Shown piece by piece: positions 1-8,443 of a DNA stretch of 64,000 nucleotides (positions are counted from its first letter, which is position 1; the number at the start of each line of letters is the position of its first letter). The stretch spans positions 434,001-498,000 of the forward strand of contig NZ_CP079737.1 in the NCBI RefSeq assembly GCF_019916025.1, in the 5' to 3' direction. The translations under genes were made by a program, and so were the position numbers. The notes under the pieces are model-generated. The model ran no database searches. It was not told the DNA's origin and saw only the letters and a list, made by a program, of their open reading frames with translations. The DNA is from Paraclostridium bifermentans (GTDB taxonomy: Bacteria > Bacillota > Clostridia > Peptostreptococcales > Peptostreptococcaceae).

Positions 1-1
1 C

Positions 2-592
2 ACTGCAACTAGCGGAGATGTGAAAATAGAAGGTAAAAACATAACAAACTTAAATAATAAACAAATATCAAAGTTTAGAAGAGAAAGTTTAGGATTTATA
101 TTCCAAGATTTTAACTTACTAGATACATTATCAGTAAAAGATAATATTGCACTACCTTTAGCACTTGCTCGTGCAAATGAAAAGACAATAAACAAGACTG
201 TATTTTCAATTTCTAAAACACTAGGGATTGAAATGTTACTTGATAAATACCCCTATGAAATATCAGGAGGACAAAAACAAAGAACGGCTTGTGCAAGAGC
301 TATAATTACAAATCCATCGTTGATATTAGCAGATGAGCCAACAGGAGCACTTGATTCTAAGTCATCAACAGATCTTTTAAATGCAATGACAAAGTTAAAT
401 GAAGAGCAAGATGCAACTATAATGATGGTTACACATGATGCATTTGCAGCTAGTTATTGTAAGAGAGTTTTATTTATTAAAGATGGATTAATATTTAAAG
501 AAATAAATAGAAGAGGAACAAGAAAAGAATTTTTTAAAGAAATTTTAGATATATTATCGTTGATAGGTGGTGGAGATAATGATCTTATTTAA
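2..592 (+). CDS. ABC transporter ATP-binding protein, BceA type (5' end outside window)
   Basis: ATPase subunit of a peptide-type ABC exporter. The reading frame is open to the window edge, and the sequence from base 2 aligns with base 2851 of the complete second copy, so about 58 N-terminal residues including Walker A are missing. Visible are the Q-loop region (FIFQDFNLLD), the ABC signature (SGGQKQR), Walker B with the catalytic glutamate (LILADEPTGALD) and the switch histidine (MMVTHD). The C-terminal tail after the switch region is also present in copy 2. The GTG at base 20 is an internal valine codon, not a start. The gene overlaps the permease start by 14 bases, so the two are translationally coupled. 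BceAB-like transporters handle cell-wall-active antimicrobial peptides; the substrate here is unknown. No BceRS two-component pair lies in the window. Confidence 0.93.
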   Translation, partial: TATSGDVKIEGKNITNLNNKQISKFRRESLGFIFQDFNLLDTLSVKDNIALPLALARANEKTINKTVFSISKTLGIEMLLDKYPYEISGGQKQRTACARAIITNPSLILADEPTGALDSKSSTDLLNAMTKLNEEQDATIMMVTHDAFAASYCKRVLFIKDGLIFKEINRRGTRKEFFKEILDILSLIGGGDNDLI

Positions 593-2480
593 TATAGCTA
601 AGAAAAATGTACAAAAAAATTTTAAAGGATACTTTTTATACTTTTTTTCTATAGTTTTCACAGTAGCAATATATTATTCATTTAAAAATCTTCAATATAA
701 TCAAAGTTTAGGCGGTGCTTTAAAATTACTTGATAGGGCAGGAATAATATTTAATACAGCATCAATTGTAATAGCATTATTTTCAATTTTATTTATATGG
801 TATTCAAATAGTTTTTTTATAAAAAAAAGAAAACAAGAGATTGGATTATATGCACTTTTAGGAATTGAAAATAAAGAGATAGGACTTTTACTATTCTTTG
901 AAACATTAATAATAGGATTAACTGCACTTGTAATAGGCATATTATCTGGAGTGTTAATCTCTAAAGTAATGATAGATATACTTATACATCTTATCGGACT
1001 AGATTTAGATATAGCGCTTACTATATCATTAAAGGGAATAATTGACACATCAATATTATTTATTGGAATATTTTTAGTTATTGCGTATCAAAGTAATAGA
1101 ATAATATACAAATTTAAGTTAATAGATTTATTTAAGGCTGAAAATATTTCAGAAAAACCTATAAAAGAATCTAAATTATTAGCTTTAATGTCAATGATAT
1201 TTATACTTGGTGGATATTGTGTATATCTGTCAGTATTAAAAGGGTTTAGCGTAGTTGCAGCATCGTTTACAACTTTAATAATGGTAATAATCGGGACGAT
1301 GTTATTTTTTAGCTCTTTGTTATACTTTATAATAAAAATGCAAAAAAAGAATGAGGCAAAATATTATAAAGGATTAAATATGTTATCGACATCTCAATTA
1401 CTTTATAGAATAAGAAGCAATGCAAAAATGTTAGCTACAATAGCTATATTAAGTGCTACAACATTAACAGCTATAGGAGCGTCAATTTCGCTTTACTATT
1501 CTACTTATGATGCGGTAGAAAGAGAAACTCCATATTCATACACTATAATGAAAGATGATAAAAATTATGTAAAAGAATTTGAACAAGCTTTAAGTAAATC
1601 TAAAAACAATAAGTTAATTAATAAGTCTATATTCACTTATATAACATTAAATGCACCAAAAGAAACTAAAAATGGGTTTAGACCAAAATATATAGTAATA
1701 TCACAATCCAATTTAAATCAAATATTAAAGATAAATAAACATAAAGAAGTAGACAAGATAAAGAATAATGAATTTATTTATGTAAATCCTAAAAGTTCAG
1801 GGTTTGATGGTGAAAAATTTAATGCTATAGATAAAGATGGTAAAAATATAGAATTAAAATTAAAATCAAATTCAAAAGAAAGACTATACAATTTATTCTC
1901 ATCAGATGAAACTTTTGTTGTATCAGATAGTCAATTTGAAAATTTGAAATCTAATAATGAAACTAGTAATTATTACACATACAATATAACAAACCCAAAA
2001 GATGAAACTTTTAATCAAACTATTTTGAAATTATTAAAAAAATATGAAACATCTAATGAGCTGTTAATTGTATCATATTATGAAAATTTAAAAAGTGAAT
2101 TTTCAATTTCAGGATTGTTGATGTTTATAGGTGTATTTATAGGACTGGTATTTATAATTTGTACAGGAAGTATAATCTTCTTTAAATTACTATCTGAAGG
2201 TCAAGATGAGGCACCTAGATATGCTATATTAAAGAAAATAGGGGTAGAAGATGAGGACATAAAGACATCTGTGTATAAACAAGTTGGAGTTAACTTTTTG
2301 ATACCTTTAGCGGTAGGGAGTATGCACAGTACTGTAGCTAACTATGTTATTTGTCGTTCGGCTGGTCAAAACTTATCTGTAATAATGATGTGGACATTAA
2401 TCCCATATTCAATAATTTATATAATATACTATTTAATTACTTCTAAGTTTTACTTTAATATAGTAACAAAATCAAAATAA
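579..2480 (+). CDS. ABC transporter permease, BceB/FtsX type (copy 1)
   Basis: Membrane subunit, 633 residues, pairing with the ATPase it overlaps. Four N-terminal hydrophobic segments, a further pair near residues 200-250, a segment near 290, a large extracytoplasmic domain of about 200 residues (roughly 310-510), and three C-terminal segments match the BceB family, whose large loop recognises peptide antibiotics. I chose the ATG at 579 (MILFNIAKKN) because GGAG lies 5 bases upstream and the second copy starts at the same point. A GTG at 567 is possible but has no ribosome site. It is clearly homologous to copy 2, with conserved termini and a much more divergent outer domain, suggesting different ligands. 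A strong terminator follows. Confidence 0.9.
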   Translation: MILFNIAKKNVQKNFKGYFLYFFSIVFTVAIYYSFKNLQYNQSLGGALKLLDRAGIIFNTASIVIALFSILFIWYSNSFFIKKRKQEIGLYALLGIENKEIGLLLFFETLIIGLTALVIGILSGVLISKVMIDILIHLIGLDLDIALTISLKGIIDTSILFIGIFLVIAYQSNRIIYKFKLIDLFKAENISEKPIKESKLLALMSMIFILGGYCVYLSVLKGFSVVAASFTTLIMVIIGTMLFFSSLLYFIIKMQKKNEAKYYKGLNMLSTSQLLYRIRSNAKMLATIAILSATTLTAIGASISLYYSTYDAVERETPYSYTIMKDDKNYVKEFEQALSKSKNNKLINKSIFTYITLNAPKETKNGFRPKYIVISQSNLNQILKINKHKEVDKIKNNEFIYVNPKSSGFDGEKFNAIDKDGKNIELKLKSNSKERLYNLFSSDETFVVSDSQFENLKSNNETSNYYTYNITNPKDETFNQTILKLLKKYETSNELLIVSYYENLKSEFSISGLLMFIGVFIGLVFIICTGSIIFFKLLSEGQDEAPRYAILKKIGVEDEDIKTSVYKQVGVNFLIPLAVGSMHSTVANYVICRSAGQNLSVIMMWTLIPYSIIYIIYYLITSKFYFNIVTKSK

Positions 2481-2534
2481 GCAAAGAAGAATTAAAATTA
2501 AATATATAGGATATTTAGTATATAAAATTTGCTC

Positions 2535-2568
2535 AAAAAGATATTGATTTTTATCAATATCTTTTTTA
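2535..2568 (+). terminator. Rho-independent terminator after ABC copy 1
   Basis: Perfect stem of 14 base pairs (2535-2548 with 2553-2566), 4-base loop and a run of T. It separates the two ABC units, so copy 2 needs its own promoter within 2570-2660. Confidence 0.85.
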
Positions 2569-2676
2569 TTTTAATAAACTTACAAATCTGTAATTTTAAT
2601 GATAGATAAATCGATATTAGAAAGTCATAAAAAATTATATACTTAGTATTGTAATAATCAAAGGAGGTTAACAAAC

Positions 2677-3441
2677 ATGACAAAAATACTTGAAGTTAGA
2701 AATTTAATGAAATCATATGGAACAAATAAAAATACACAAACAGTATTAAATGGTATAGATCTTGATATAAACAAAGGTGAGTTTGTAGGAGTAATGGGAC
2801 CATCTGGGGCAGGGAAAAGTACACTTTTAAATATAGTATCAACTATAGATACTGCAACTAGCGGAGATGTGAAAATAGAAGGTAAAAATATAACAAACTT
2901 AAATAATAAACAAATATCAAAGTTTAGAAGAGAAAGTTTAGGATTTATATTCCAAGATTTTAACTTACTAGATACATTATCAGTAAAAGATAATATTGCA
3001 CTACCTTTAGCACTTGCTCGTGCAAACGAAAAGACAATAAACAAAACTGTATTTTCAATTTCTAAAACACTAGGGATTGAAACATTACTTGATAAATACC
3101 CTTATGAAATATCAGGAGGACAAAAACAAAGAACGGCTTGTGCAAGAGCTATAATTACAAATCCATCGTTGATATTAGCAGATGAGCCAACAGGAGCACT
3201 TGATTCTAAGTCATCAACAGATCTTTTAAATGCAATGACAAAGTTAAATGAGGAACAGGATGCAACGATAATGATGGTTACACACGATGCATTTGCAGCT
3301 AGTTATTGTAAACGAGTTTTATTTATTAAAGACGGATTAATATTTAAAGAGATAAATAGAAGAGGAACAAGAAAAGAATTTTTTAAAGAAATTTTAGATG
3401 TATTATCATTGATAGGTGGTGGGGATAGTGATCTTATTTAA
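2677..3441 (+). CDS. ABC transporter ATP-binding protein, BceA type (copy 2, complete)
   Basis: Complete 254-residue ATPase. Walker A (GPSGAGKST) lies near residue 42, the Q-loop near 91, the signature SGGQKQR near 145, Walker B (LILADEP) near 165 and the switch His near 200. Its start follows an AAGGAGG ribosome site. Over the shared region it is almost identical in protein and DNA to the truncated copy at the window start, while the two permeases differ much more. It probably energises the permease at 3428, whose start it overlaps. The family exports or removes cell-envelope-active peptides; the specificity of this pair cannot be read from sequence. Confidence 0.95.
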   Translation: MTKILEVRNLMKSYGTNKNTQTVLNGIDLDINKGEFVGVMGPSGAGKSTLLNIVSTIDTATSGDVKIEGKNITNLNNKQISKFRRESLGFIFQDFNLLDTLSVKDNIALPLALARANEKTINKTVFSISKTLGIETLLDKYPYEISGGQKQRTACARAIITNPSLILADEPTGALDSKSSTDLLNAMTKLNEEQDATIMMVTHDAFAASYCKRVLFIKDGLIFKEINRRGTRKEFFKEILDVLSLIGGGDSDLI

Positions 3442-5347
3442 TATAGCTAAGAAAAATGTACAAAAAAATCTTAAAGGATATTTTTTATACTTTTTCTCTA
3501 TAGTTTTTACAGTAGGAATATATTATGCATTTAAAAACTTACAATATAATCCCAGTATAGATGCAGCTTTATCAGCAAGTTCTAAAGCATCAGCAGCATT
3601 TAATGCAGCATCAATTGTAATAGCATTATTCTCAGTACTGTTTATATGGTACTCAAATAGTTTCTTCATTAAAAAGAGGAAAAAAGAGATTGGACTATAT
3701 GCATTATTAGGAATTGAAAACAAGGAGATAGGACTTTTATTATTCTTTGAAACATTAATAATAGGGGTAGCGGCTATTGTAATAGGTATAATATCGGGAA
3801 TAGTATTTTCTAAACTGATGCTAGGAATACTTATAAAGCTTATAGGATTAGATTTAAGTATAAATTTTGCGGTTTCAATAAAAGGAATTTTTGACACATT
3901 TGTATTATTTATATTAATATTTTTAGTTATTGCGTATCAAAGTAATAGAATAATATATAAATTTAAGCTTATTGAATTATTTAAAGCTTCGAGCACATCT
4001 GAAAAAGCTAAAAAAGGATCAAAGCTATTAGCTATACTATCGATAGTTTTTATATTAGTTGGATATGGAGTGTATCTTTCTACAACAAATGGAATAGATT
4101 TAATTATTGGAGCATTTGTTACATTATTTATGGAAGTTATTGGTACATTTTTATTCTTTAGCTCATTTATGTTTTTTATAATTAAAAAACAACAAAAAAA
4201 TGGGGCAAATTATTATAAAGGATTAAATATGATATCAACATCTCAATTACTATATAGAATAAAAAGTAATGCAAAGATGTTATCAGTAATAGCTATATTA
4301 AGTGCTACTACATTAACTGCAATAGGGGTATCTATATCGGTTTACTTTATGAGTTCTCAAGTTGTTGAAGAACAAGCACCATACTCTTATACTTTATCAC
4401 TTGATAATAGAGAGTATATAAAAGAATTTGAAAAGACTTTATCAGATTCAAAAGATCACAAACTAGTTGATAAATTTGTAATTAGCTATATAAATTTAGA
4501 TTCATATAAGGAAAATTCGCATGGATTTAAAGATTCATATCAAATAATATCTTTATCAAATTTAAATGAAATATTAAATTTAAATGGAGATAAAGAAATA
4601 GGTAATATAAACGATAATGAGTTTATTCATGTGTATCCTAAAGAAAGAGGATTTGATGCTAAATCATCTATAAATATAAACAATAATGGAAAAGATGTTG
4701 AATTAAATCTTAAATCACATATAGATGAAAAATTATATAATTCATTTAGTCCAGTAGATATGATTGTTGTTTCAGATACTGAATTTGAAAACTTAAAAAT
4801 AAACAATAAAGTAGAAAATTATTACACATATAATATAACAAATCAAAAAGATGGAGAAAAATTTGATAAAGAAGTATTGAAATTAACAGAAAAATACTAT
4901 ACTGGAGATCAAAAAAGGCCAGCTTCAAGTTATGTTTTATCTTATTATGAAGCTTTTAAAGATGGATTTACAACTTCAGGAATTATGGTGTTTATAGGTG
5001 TATTTGTAGGTTTAGTATTCTTAGTTTGTACAGGTAGTGTAATTTTCTTCAAATTACTATCAGAAGCTCAAGATGAAGCACCTAGATACACTGTGTTAAA
5101 TAAAATAGGAGTAGATGAAGATGATATAAAGTCATCTGTATATAAACAAGTTGGATTTAATTTCTTTTTACCTTTAGTATTAGGAGGTTTACACAGTGTT
5201 GTGGCAAATTATGTTGTTTGCCATATACTTGGACAAAATTTATCGGTAGTAATGTTGTGGACGTTAATTCCATATTCGATAATTTATATAACATATTATT
5301 TAATTACTTCTAAGTTCTATTTCAACATAGTAACTAAACGAAATTAG
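3428..5347 (+). CDS. ABC transporter permease, BceB/FtsX type (copy 2)
   Basis: 639-residue permease with the same layout as copy 1: N-terminal membrane segments, a paired segment near 200-250, an extracytoplasmic domain from about 310 to 520, and three C-terminal membrane helices. The equivalent of copy 1's ATG is GTG at 3428 (VILFNIAKKN), preceded by a G-rich ribosome site; the upstream GTG codons at 3416 and 3419 lie inside that site. The outer domain is a little longer than in copy 1 and has drifted, while the membrane parts stay alike. This is what is expected if the two exporters recognise different peptides. The transglycosylase-like gene follows after 10 bases in the same operon. Confidence 0.9.
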   Translation: MILFNIAKKNVQKNLKGYFLYFFSIVFTVGIYYAFKNLQYNPSIDAALSASSKASAAFNAASIVIALFSVLFIWYSNSFFIKKRKKEIGLYALLGIENKEIGLLLFFETLIIGVAAIVIGIISGIVFSKLMLGILIKLIGLDLSINFAVSIKGIFDTFVLFILIFLVIAYQSNRIIYKFKLIELFKASSTSEKAKKGSKLLAILSIVFILVGYGVYLSTTNGIDLIIGAFVTLFMEVIGTFLFFSSFMFFIIKKQQKNGANYYKGLNMISTSQLLYRIKSNAKMLSVIAILSATTLTAIGVSISVYFMSSQVVEEQAPYSYTLSLDNREYIKEFEKTLSDSKDHKLVDKFVISYINLDSYKENSHGFKDSYQIISLSNLNEILNLNGDKEIGNINDNEFIHVYPKERGFDAKSSININNNGKDVELNLKSHIDEKLYNSFSPVDMIVVSDTEFENLKINNKVENYYTYNITNQKDGEKFDKEVLKLTEKYYTGDQKRPASSYVLSYYEAFKDGFTTSGIMVFIGVFVGLVFLVCTGSVIFFKLLSEAQDEAPRYTVLNKIGVDEDDIKSSVYKQVGFNFFLPLVLGGLHSVVANYVVCHILGQNLSVVMLWTLIPYSIIYITYYLITSKFYFNIVTKRN

Positions 5348-5357
5348 GAGGAATATT

Positions 5358-5861
5358 ATGAAAAAAACATTATCTATAATAATAATATCACTACTAGTAT
5401 TAATAGTAGGAGGAGTTGTTGTTGCAAGAACTGTTGTATATCCAGTAAAAGATATATCTGAAATAAAATCTATATCTAAAGAATATAATATTGATCCATA
5501 CTTCTTAGCAGCGATAGGACACTTTGAATCTAGATTTGATGAAAAAGATTATGCAAAGAATGATAATAATGGGATATTAAGGCTTAGTGATGAAACTTCA
5601 ATAAAATTAGCACATGAATTAAATATGAAAAATTTTAAACCAAGTGACTTAGTAGATGATAGAACAAGTTTAAAATTAGGTGCATATTATTTATCTAAAT
5701 TTAAAGATGAAGGTTTAAGCAAAATGGTACAAGAATGGAATGTAAGAAATAAAGTAGATGATACTATGGATAGAAGAGCATATGCTAAAGAATATTATGT
5801 TCCTAAGATAGAAAATAACATAAAAATAATTAAAATGTTATACCCAGAAATGAGTTTTTAA
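5358..5861 (+). CDS. Membrane-anchored lytic transglycosylase-like protein
   Basis: 167 residues. An N-terminal hydrophobic segment (about 5-25) anchors the protein outside the membrane. The rest resembles the SLT/lysozyme-like fold: SKEYNIDPYFLAAIGHFESRF contains the helix with the presumed catalytic Glu near residue 55, followed by a shortened NGILRL segment in place of the usual GLMQL motif and the conserved LKLGAYYLSKF helix. It would cleave peptidoglycan glycan strands. It has a GGAGGA ribosome site and follows the ABC permease by 10 bases, which suggests a role beside the peptide exporter, perhaps opening the wall locally. The degenerate middle motif leaves activity uncertain. Confidence 0.7.
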   Translation: MKKTLSIIIISLLVLIVGGVVVARTVVYPVKDISEIKSISKEYNIDPYFLAAIGHFESRFDEKDYAKNDNNGILRLSDETSIKLAHELNMKNFKPSDLVDDRTSLKLGAYYLSKFKDEGLSKMVQEWNVRNKVDDTMDRRAYAKEYYVPKIENNIKIIKMLYPEMSF

Positions 5862-5862
5862 T

Positions 5863-5893
5863 AAAAGCGTAGATTATTCTACGCTTTTATTTT
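5863..5893 (+). terminator. Terminator of the ABC copy 2 operon
   Basis: 11-base-pair stem (5863-5873 with 5878-5888) with a T-rich tail, directly after the transglycosylase-like gene. Confidence 0.85.
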
Positions 5894-5965
5894 TGAAATA
5901 TATAAGTATAATAGGTATAATAAAGTTTAAATTAAACAAAATTATGATAAGTAGGAGGAGTGAGA

Positions 5966-6298
5966 ATGTACAACGTAGAGGATATGATATATGATTGTCC
6001 GGTTGAAGCTCTATCTAGTATTTTAGGTAAAAAATGGATACCTGCTATAATATGGCAAATCCAAGATACCAAAATAAGATTTGGAGAGTTGCAAAGATCT
6101 ATAGAAGGATGTAGTAAGAAAATGCTAATCCAACAACTAGAAGTATTAATAGAAAATGGTATCATAATTAATGAAAAAAATACTGATAGCAAAGTAGTTG
6201 AATCTATTTATTATTTAAGCGAATCTGGATTAAGCTTATTACCAATAATGAAGAATATGATAATTTGGAGCAATAAAAATCTTGAATGTGGCAAATAA
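5966..6298 (+). CDS. HxlR-family transcriptional regulator
   Basis: 110-residue winged-helix protein. The family hallmark is near the N-terminus: DCPVEALSSILGKKWIPAIIWQI, with one cysteine near residue 10, then the recognition-helix region SIEGCSKKMLIQQLEVLIENGII and the wing. HxlR proteins are dimeric regulators that often sense electrophiles or redox state through that N-terminal Cys. I start at ATG 5966 because AGGAGG (5953-5958) is 7 bases upstream; GTG 5960 lies too close to it. The gene is monocistronic, convergent with the next membrane protein, with which it shares a terminator. The target is unknown. Confidence 0.9.
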   Translation: MYNVEDMIYDCPVEALSSILGKKWIPAIIWQIQDTKIRFGELQRSIEGCSKKMLIQQLEVLIENGIIINEKNTDSKVVESIYYLSESGLSLLPIMKNMIIWSNKNLECGK

Positions 6299-6300
6299 AA

Positions 6301-6333
6301 AAACCATCTCAAAATTATTGAGATGGCTTTTTA
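6301..6333. terminator. Bidirectional terminator between HxlR and membrane protein genes
   Basis: Stem 6304-6312 with 6318-6326, A-rich on the left and T-rich on the right, so it can end transcription from both converging genes. Confidence 0.85.
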
Positions 6334-6334
6334 T

Positions 6335-7258
6335 TTATTCAGCATATGCTTTTACTTCTTCATAGCACTGTAAATCAGTGTAAAGTTCTGAAGTATATGG
6401 ATTACGTTTAGTTTTTCTTATTTTATAAATCATATAAATGAATAATGCTACATTAGCAATTAAAGCAACTGAACTTATTACAAGAAGTGCAGTTGGATTT
6501 TGTGTAGACTTAACAGCGAACTGTGATTCATCTATAAAAGAAGGACATGTCATTGCAAACATACACCATAGTGCTAGTGTTTGAGCACGATGTTGTAGCC
6601 AAGCTCCTTTTTTCAAAGTGAAAGCAGCTACAGTTGGAGCAACGAGTAAAGCAATTCCACAATACCAAGCATGATCACTTAAACAGTTGTAAGTGTATGC
6701 AAAGTTCCAAAGGTCATAAGCTATAATCCAGAACCAACACATATCTGGCCATAACATATCTTTACTTTTATCTTTACTAATACATATTCCCATCCAACCT
6801 GTGATAGTAATAATATTTAAAATTCCAGCAACACCGTTTAAGTAGTTCCAAGAACCACTGTATGTCATCATACCTTCAAAAACTTGTCTTGTAAGTCCAA
6901 GAGAACCTATTTGGAAATCACGAGCAACAGCCTCCATAATATTAATTGCAAGTATTAATGGTGGAAAGCATAAAACCCATTTATGCTTAGTAGCTCCATC
7001 TATATGACGTAATAACCAGAAACCTACACAACCAGCTAAGGCAGAGTAAACTTTTGCATAATGGAACCAATCATTTACGCTAGTACCTTTTGTAGTTTTA
7101 GGCCAAACAAAGAACGTAAGAATAATTGGAAGTATTATAAATAGTGAAACCCCACCCCACTTATAACGTCGCCCAACTTCATTTAATAGAACTAATACTA
7201 TAAATACAAAAAATAACATTAGCCAATTTGATATTGGCTGAGATTCGAATAAAAACAT
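6335..7258 (-). CDS. Polytopic membrane protein, DUF5692-like
   Basis: 307 residues with about nine hydrophobic segments and many tryptophans and aromatic pairs (WLLRHIDGATKHKW, MCWFWIIAYDLWNFAYTYNCLSDHAWYCG). From memory it looks like the DUF5692 family of uncharacterised membrane proteins; that label is not checked. A run of six G lies 9 bases before the ATG at 7258, supporting this start rather than the in-frame ATG 13 codons upstream. It is divergent from hypA with a short shared promoter region. No catalytic motif is evident, and transport or a membrane-bound enzyme role are both possible. Confidence 0.7.
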   Translation of the reverse strand: MFLFESQPISNWLMLFFVFIVLVLLNEVGRRYKWGGVSLFIILPIILTFFVWPKTTKGTSVNDWFHYAKVYSALAGCVGFWLLRHIDGATKHKWVLCFPPLILAINIMEAVARDFQIGSLGLTRQVFEGMMTYSGSWNYLNGVAGILNIITITGWMGICISKDKSKDMLWPDMCWFWIIAYDLWNFAYTYNCLSDHAWYCGIALLVAPTVAAFTLKKGAWLQHRAQTLALWCMFAMTCPSFIDESQFAVKSTQNPTALLVISSVALIANVALFIYMIYKIRKTKRNPYTSELYTDLQCYEEVKAYAE

Positions 7259-7397
7259 TTTAATTATCCCCCCATCAACTGTAAAGTGTTTATTCACGAA
7301 TATTGTAGCACTATTTATTTATAAATGAAAGCGATTTACCAAAAAAAGTAAGAAAACGAACAAAATATGTTCTTGAGTAATGAATTGACAAAAAAAT

Positions 7398-7409
7398 GGT
7401 GTTATAATA
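7398..7409 (+). promoter_or_regulatory. Extended -10 promoter candidate for hypA
   Basis: TGT followed by TATAAT at 7403-7408 forms an extended -10 element about 70 bases before the hypA start. The TTGACA at 7385-7390 is only 12 bases away, too close to serve as its -35 box. Confidence 0.4.
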
Positions 7410-7475
7410 CTAGCGAGGGATTTATATTGTAAATATACCTTAAAAAATCAGCAGAAATAGGGGTAGGTGAATGAC

Positions 7476-7817
7476 TTGCATGAGTTAGGGGTTGTAATTG
7501 AGGTTGTAAAAACTGTAGAAAGAGTTGTGTTAGAGCAAAATTTAAATAAGGTTGACACTATAGTACTTCAAATAGGAGAATTATCATCTATGATACCAAA
7601 ATATATTAGAGAGTGTTATCCTGCTGCAGTTGATGGGACTATGTTACATGATACAAAGTTAGAAATAGAAATTTTACCAGGTAACGGTATTTGTAAAAAG
7701 TGTAATAAGGTATTTAATTTACTTGAAAATAATCGTAAATGCCCAAACTGTAATAGTGCAGAGTGGGAAATTTTAGGTGGGAAAGAATTTTTTATAAAAG
7801 AAATTATTGCTTGTTGA
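7476..7817 (+). CDS. hypA: Nickel metallochaperone HypA (TTG start)
   Basis: 113 residues. HypA delivers nickel to [NiFe]-hydrogenase (with HypB) and sometimes urease. The mature N-terminus is normally Met-His-Glu-Leu, where His2 binds nickel. Here the codons CAT GAG TTA follow a TTG at 7476, and AGGTGA sits 5 bases before it, so TTG is the likely start; the in-frame GTG at 7467 would bury the essential histidine. The zinc site is two CxxC pairs (CKKC and CPNC) near residues 72-91. No hydrogenase or other hyp gene is in the window, so the client enzyme must be encoded elsewhere. Confidence 0.88.
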   Translation: MHELGVVIEVVKTVERVVLEQNLNKVDTIVLQIGELSSMIPKYIRECYPAAVDGTMLHDTKLEIEILPGNGICKKCNKVFNLLENNRKCPNCNSAEWEILGGKEFFIKEIIAC

Positions 7818-7831
7818 TGCAAAACTTAAAT

Positions 7832-7864
7832 AAAGAGTATGCAATATAATTGCATACTCTTTTT
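7832..7864. terminator. Terminator between hypA and cupin genes
   Basis: 12-base-pair stem (7834-7845 with 7849-7860) with a T tail to the right and A residues to the left; suited to both converging genes. Confidence 0.85.
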
Positions 7865-7866
7865 GA

Positions 7867-8340
7867 TTAATTTCTAGTTAATTTGATTATTACATCTTCA
7901 AGATGAGGATACATTTTTAATAAATCATTTCTTTTGAATAATTCAAAGTCTTCAAATGTAAATGCAGGTGCTACCATACATCCAACTAATGCAAAACCAT
8001 CATTATTCATTGAAGATCCAAATATATATCCTTTAGGAACTAAAATTTGTGGAAGTTCTCCGTTTTCAATATCTAGCCCTAATTGTTTAGTAATTAGCTC
8101 ACCCTCTGGAGTAATCATATATATAGTAAGGGGTTGCCCATCATGATAGTACCACATTTCATCTGACTTTAGTCTATGAAAATTAGACACCTCTCCAGTC
8201 TCAAGTAAGAAGTATATACTAGTAAATAAATTTTTATCTTCTCTAAATAAATCTTTTGAAACTACTGACTCCTTATAGTAACCACCTTCAACATGAGGTG
8301 TCATACCTAGGTTTTCTATATAATATTTTGCTGATTTCAT
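7867..8340 (-). CDS. DUF985 cupin-domain protein
   Basis: 157 residues with the DUF985 signature near the N-terminus (LGMTPHVEGGYYKES) and a single beta-barrel: TSIYFLLETGEVSNFHRLKSDEMWYYHDG, then ILVPKGYIFGS and the closing VGCMVAPAFTFEDFELF. Proteins of this family share a fold with sugar-epimerase-like cupins. Biochemical roles are mostly undefined. A good ribosome site precedes the ATG at 8340. It lies downstream of, and in the same direction as, the small beta-rich protein gene, with an inverted repeat between them, so probably separately transcribed. Confidence 0.88.
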   Translation of the reverse strand: MKSAKYYIENLGMTPHVEGGYYKESVVSKDLFREDKNLFTSIYFLLETGEVSNFHRLKSDEMWYYHDGQPLTIYMITPEGELITKQLGLDIENGELPQILVPKGYIFGSSMNNDGFALVGCMVAPAFTFEDFELFKRNDLLKMYPHLEDVIIKLTRN

Positions 8341-8382
8341 ACTGTACCTCCTATGTATAATGTTTTCATTATAACATAAATC

Positions 8383-8418
8383 AAGGCACTCTGATCTTAG
8401 TTTAACAAGAGTGCCTTT
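8383..8418 (-). terminator. Inverted repeat, probable terminator of the 8444-9001 gene
   Basis: 10-base-pair stem (8383-8392 with 8408-8417) just past the end of the minus-strand gene. The T-tract on the minus strand is weak, so it may also be an mRNA-stabilising hairpin. Confidence 0.5.
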
Positions 8419-8443
8419 AGTTAGATTTAATTAAAATATAAAA

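Noticed and set aside
2498-2683. Small minus-strand frame between the ABC units
   Set aside because: It runs through the terminator hairpin and promoter region, is of AT-driven composition, and has no ribosome site.
7385-7408. TTGACA and TATAAT boxes before hypA as a sigma-A promoter pair
   Set aside because: The spacer is only 12 bases; the -10 was kept as an extended -10 candidate without this -35.
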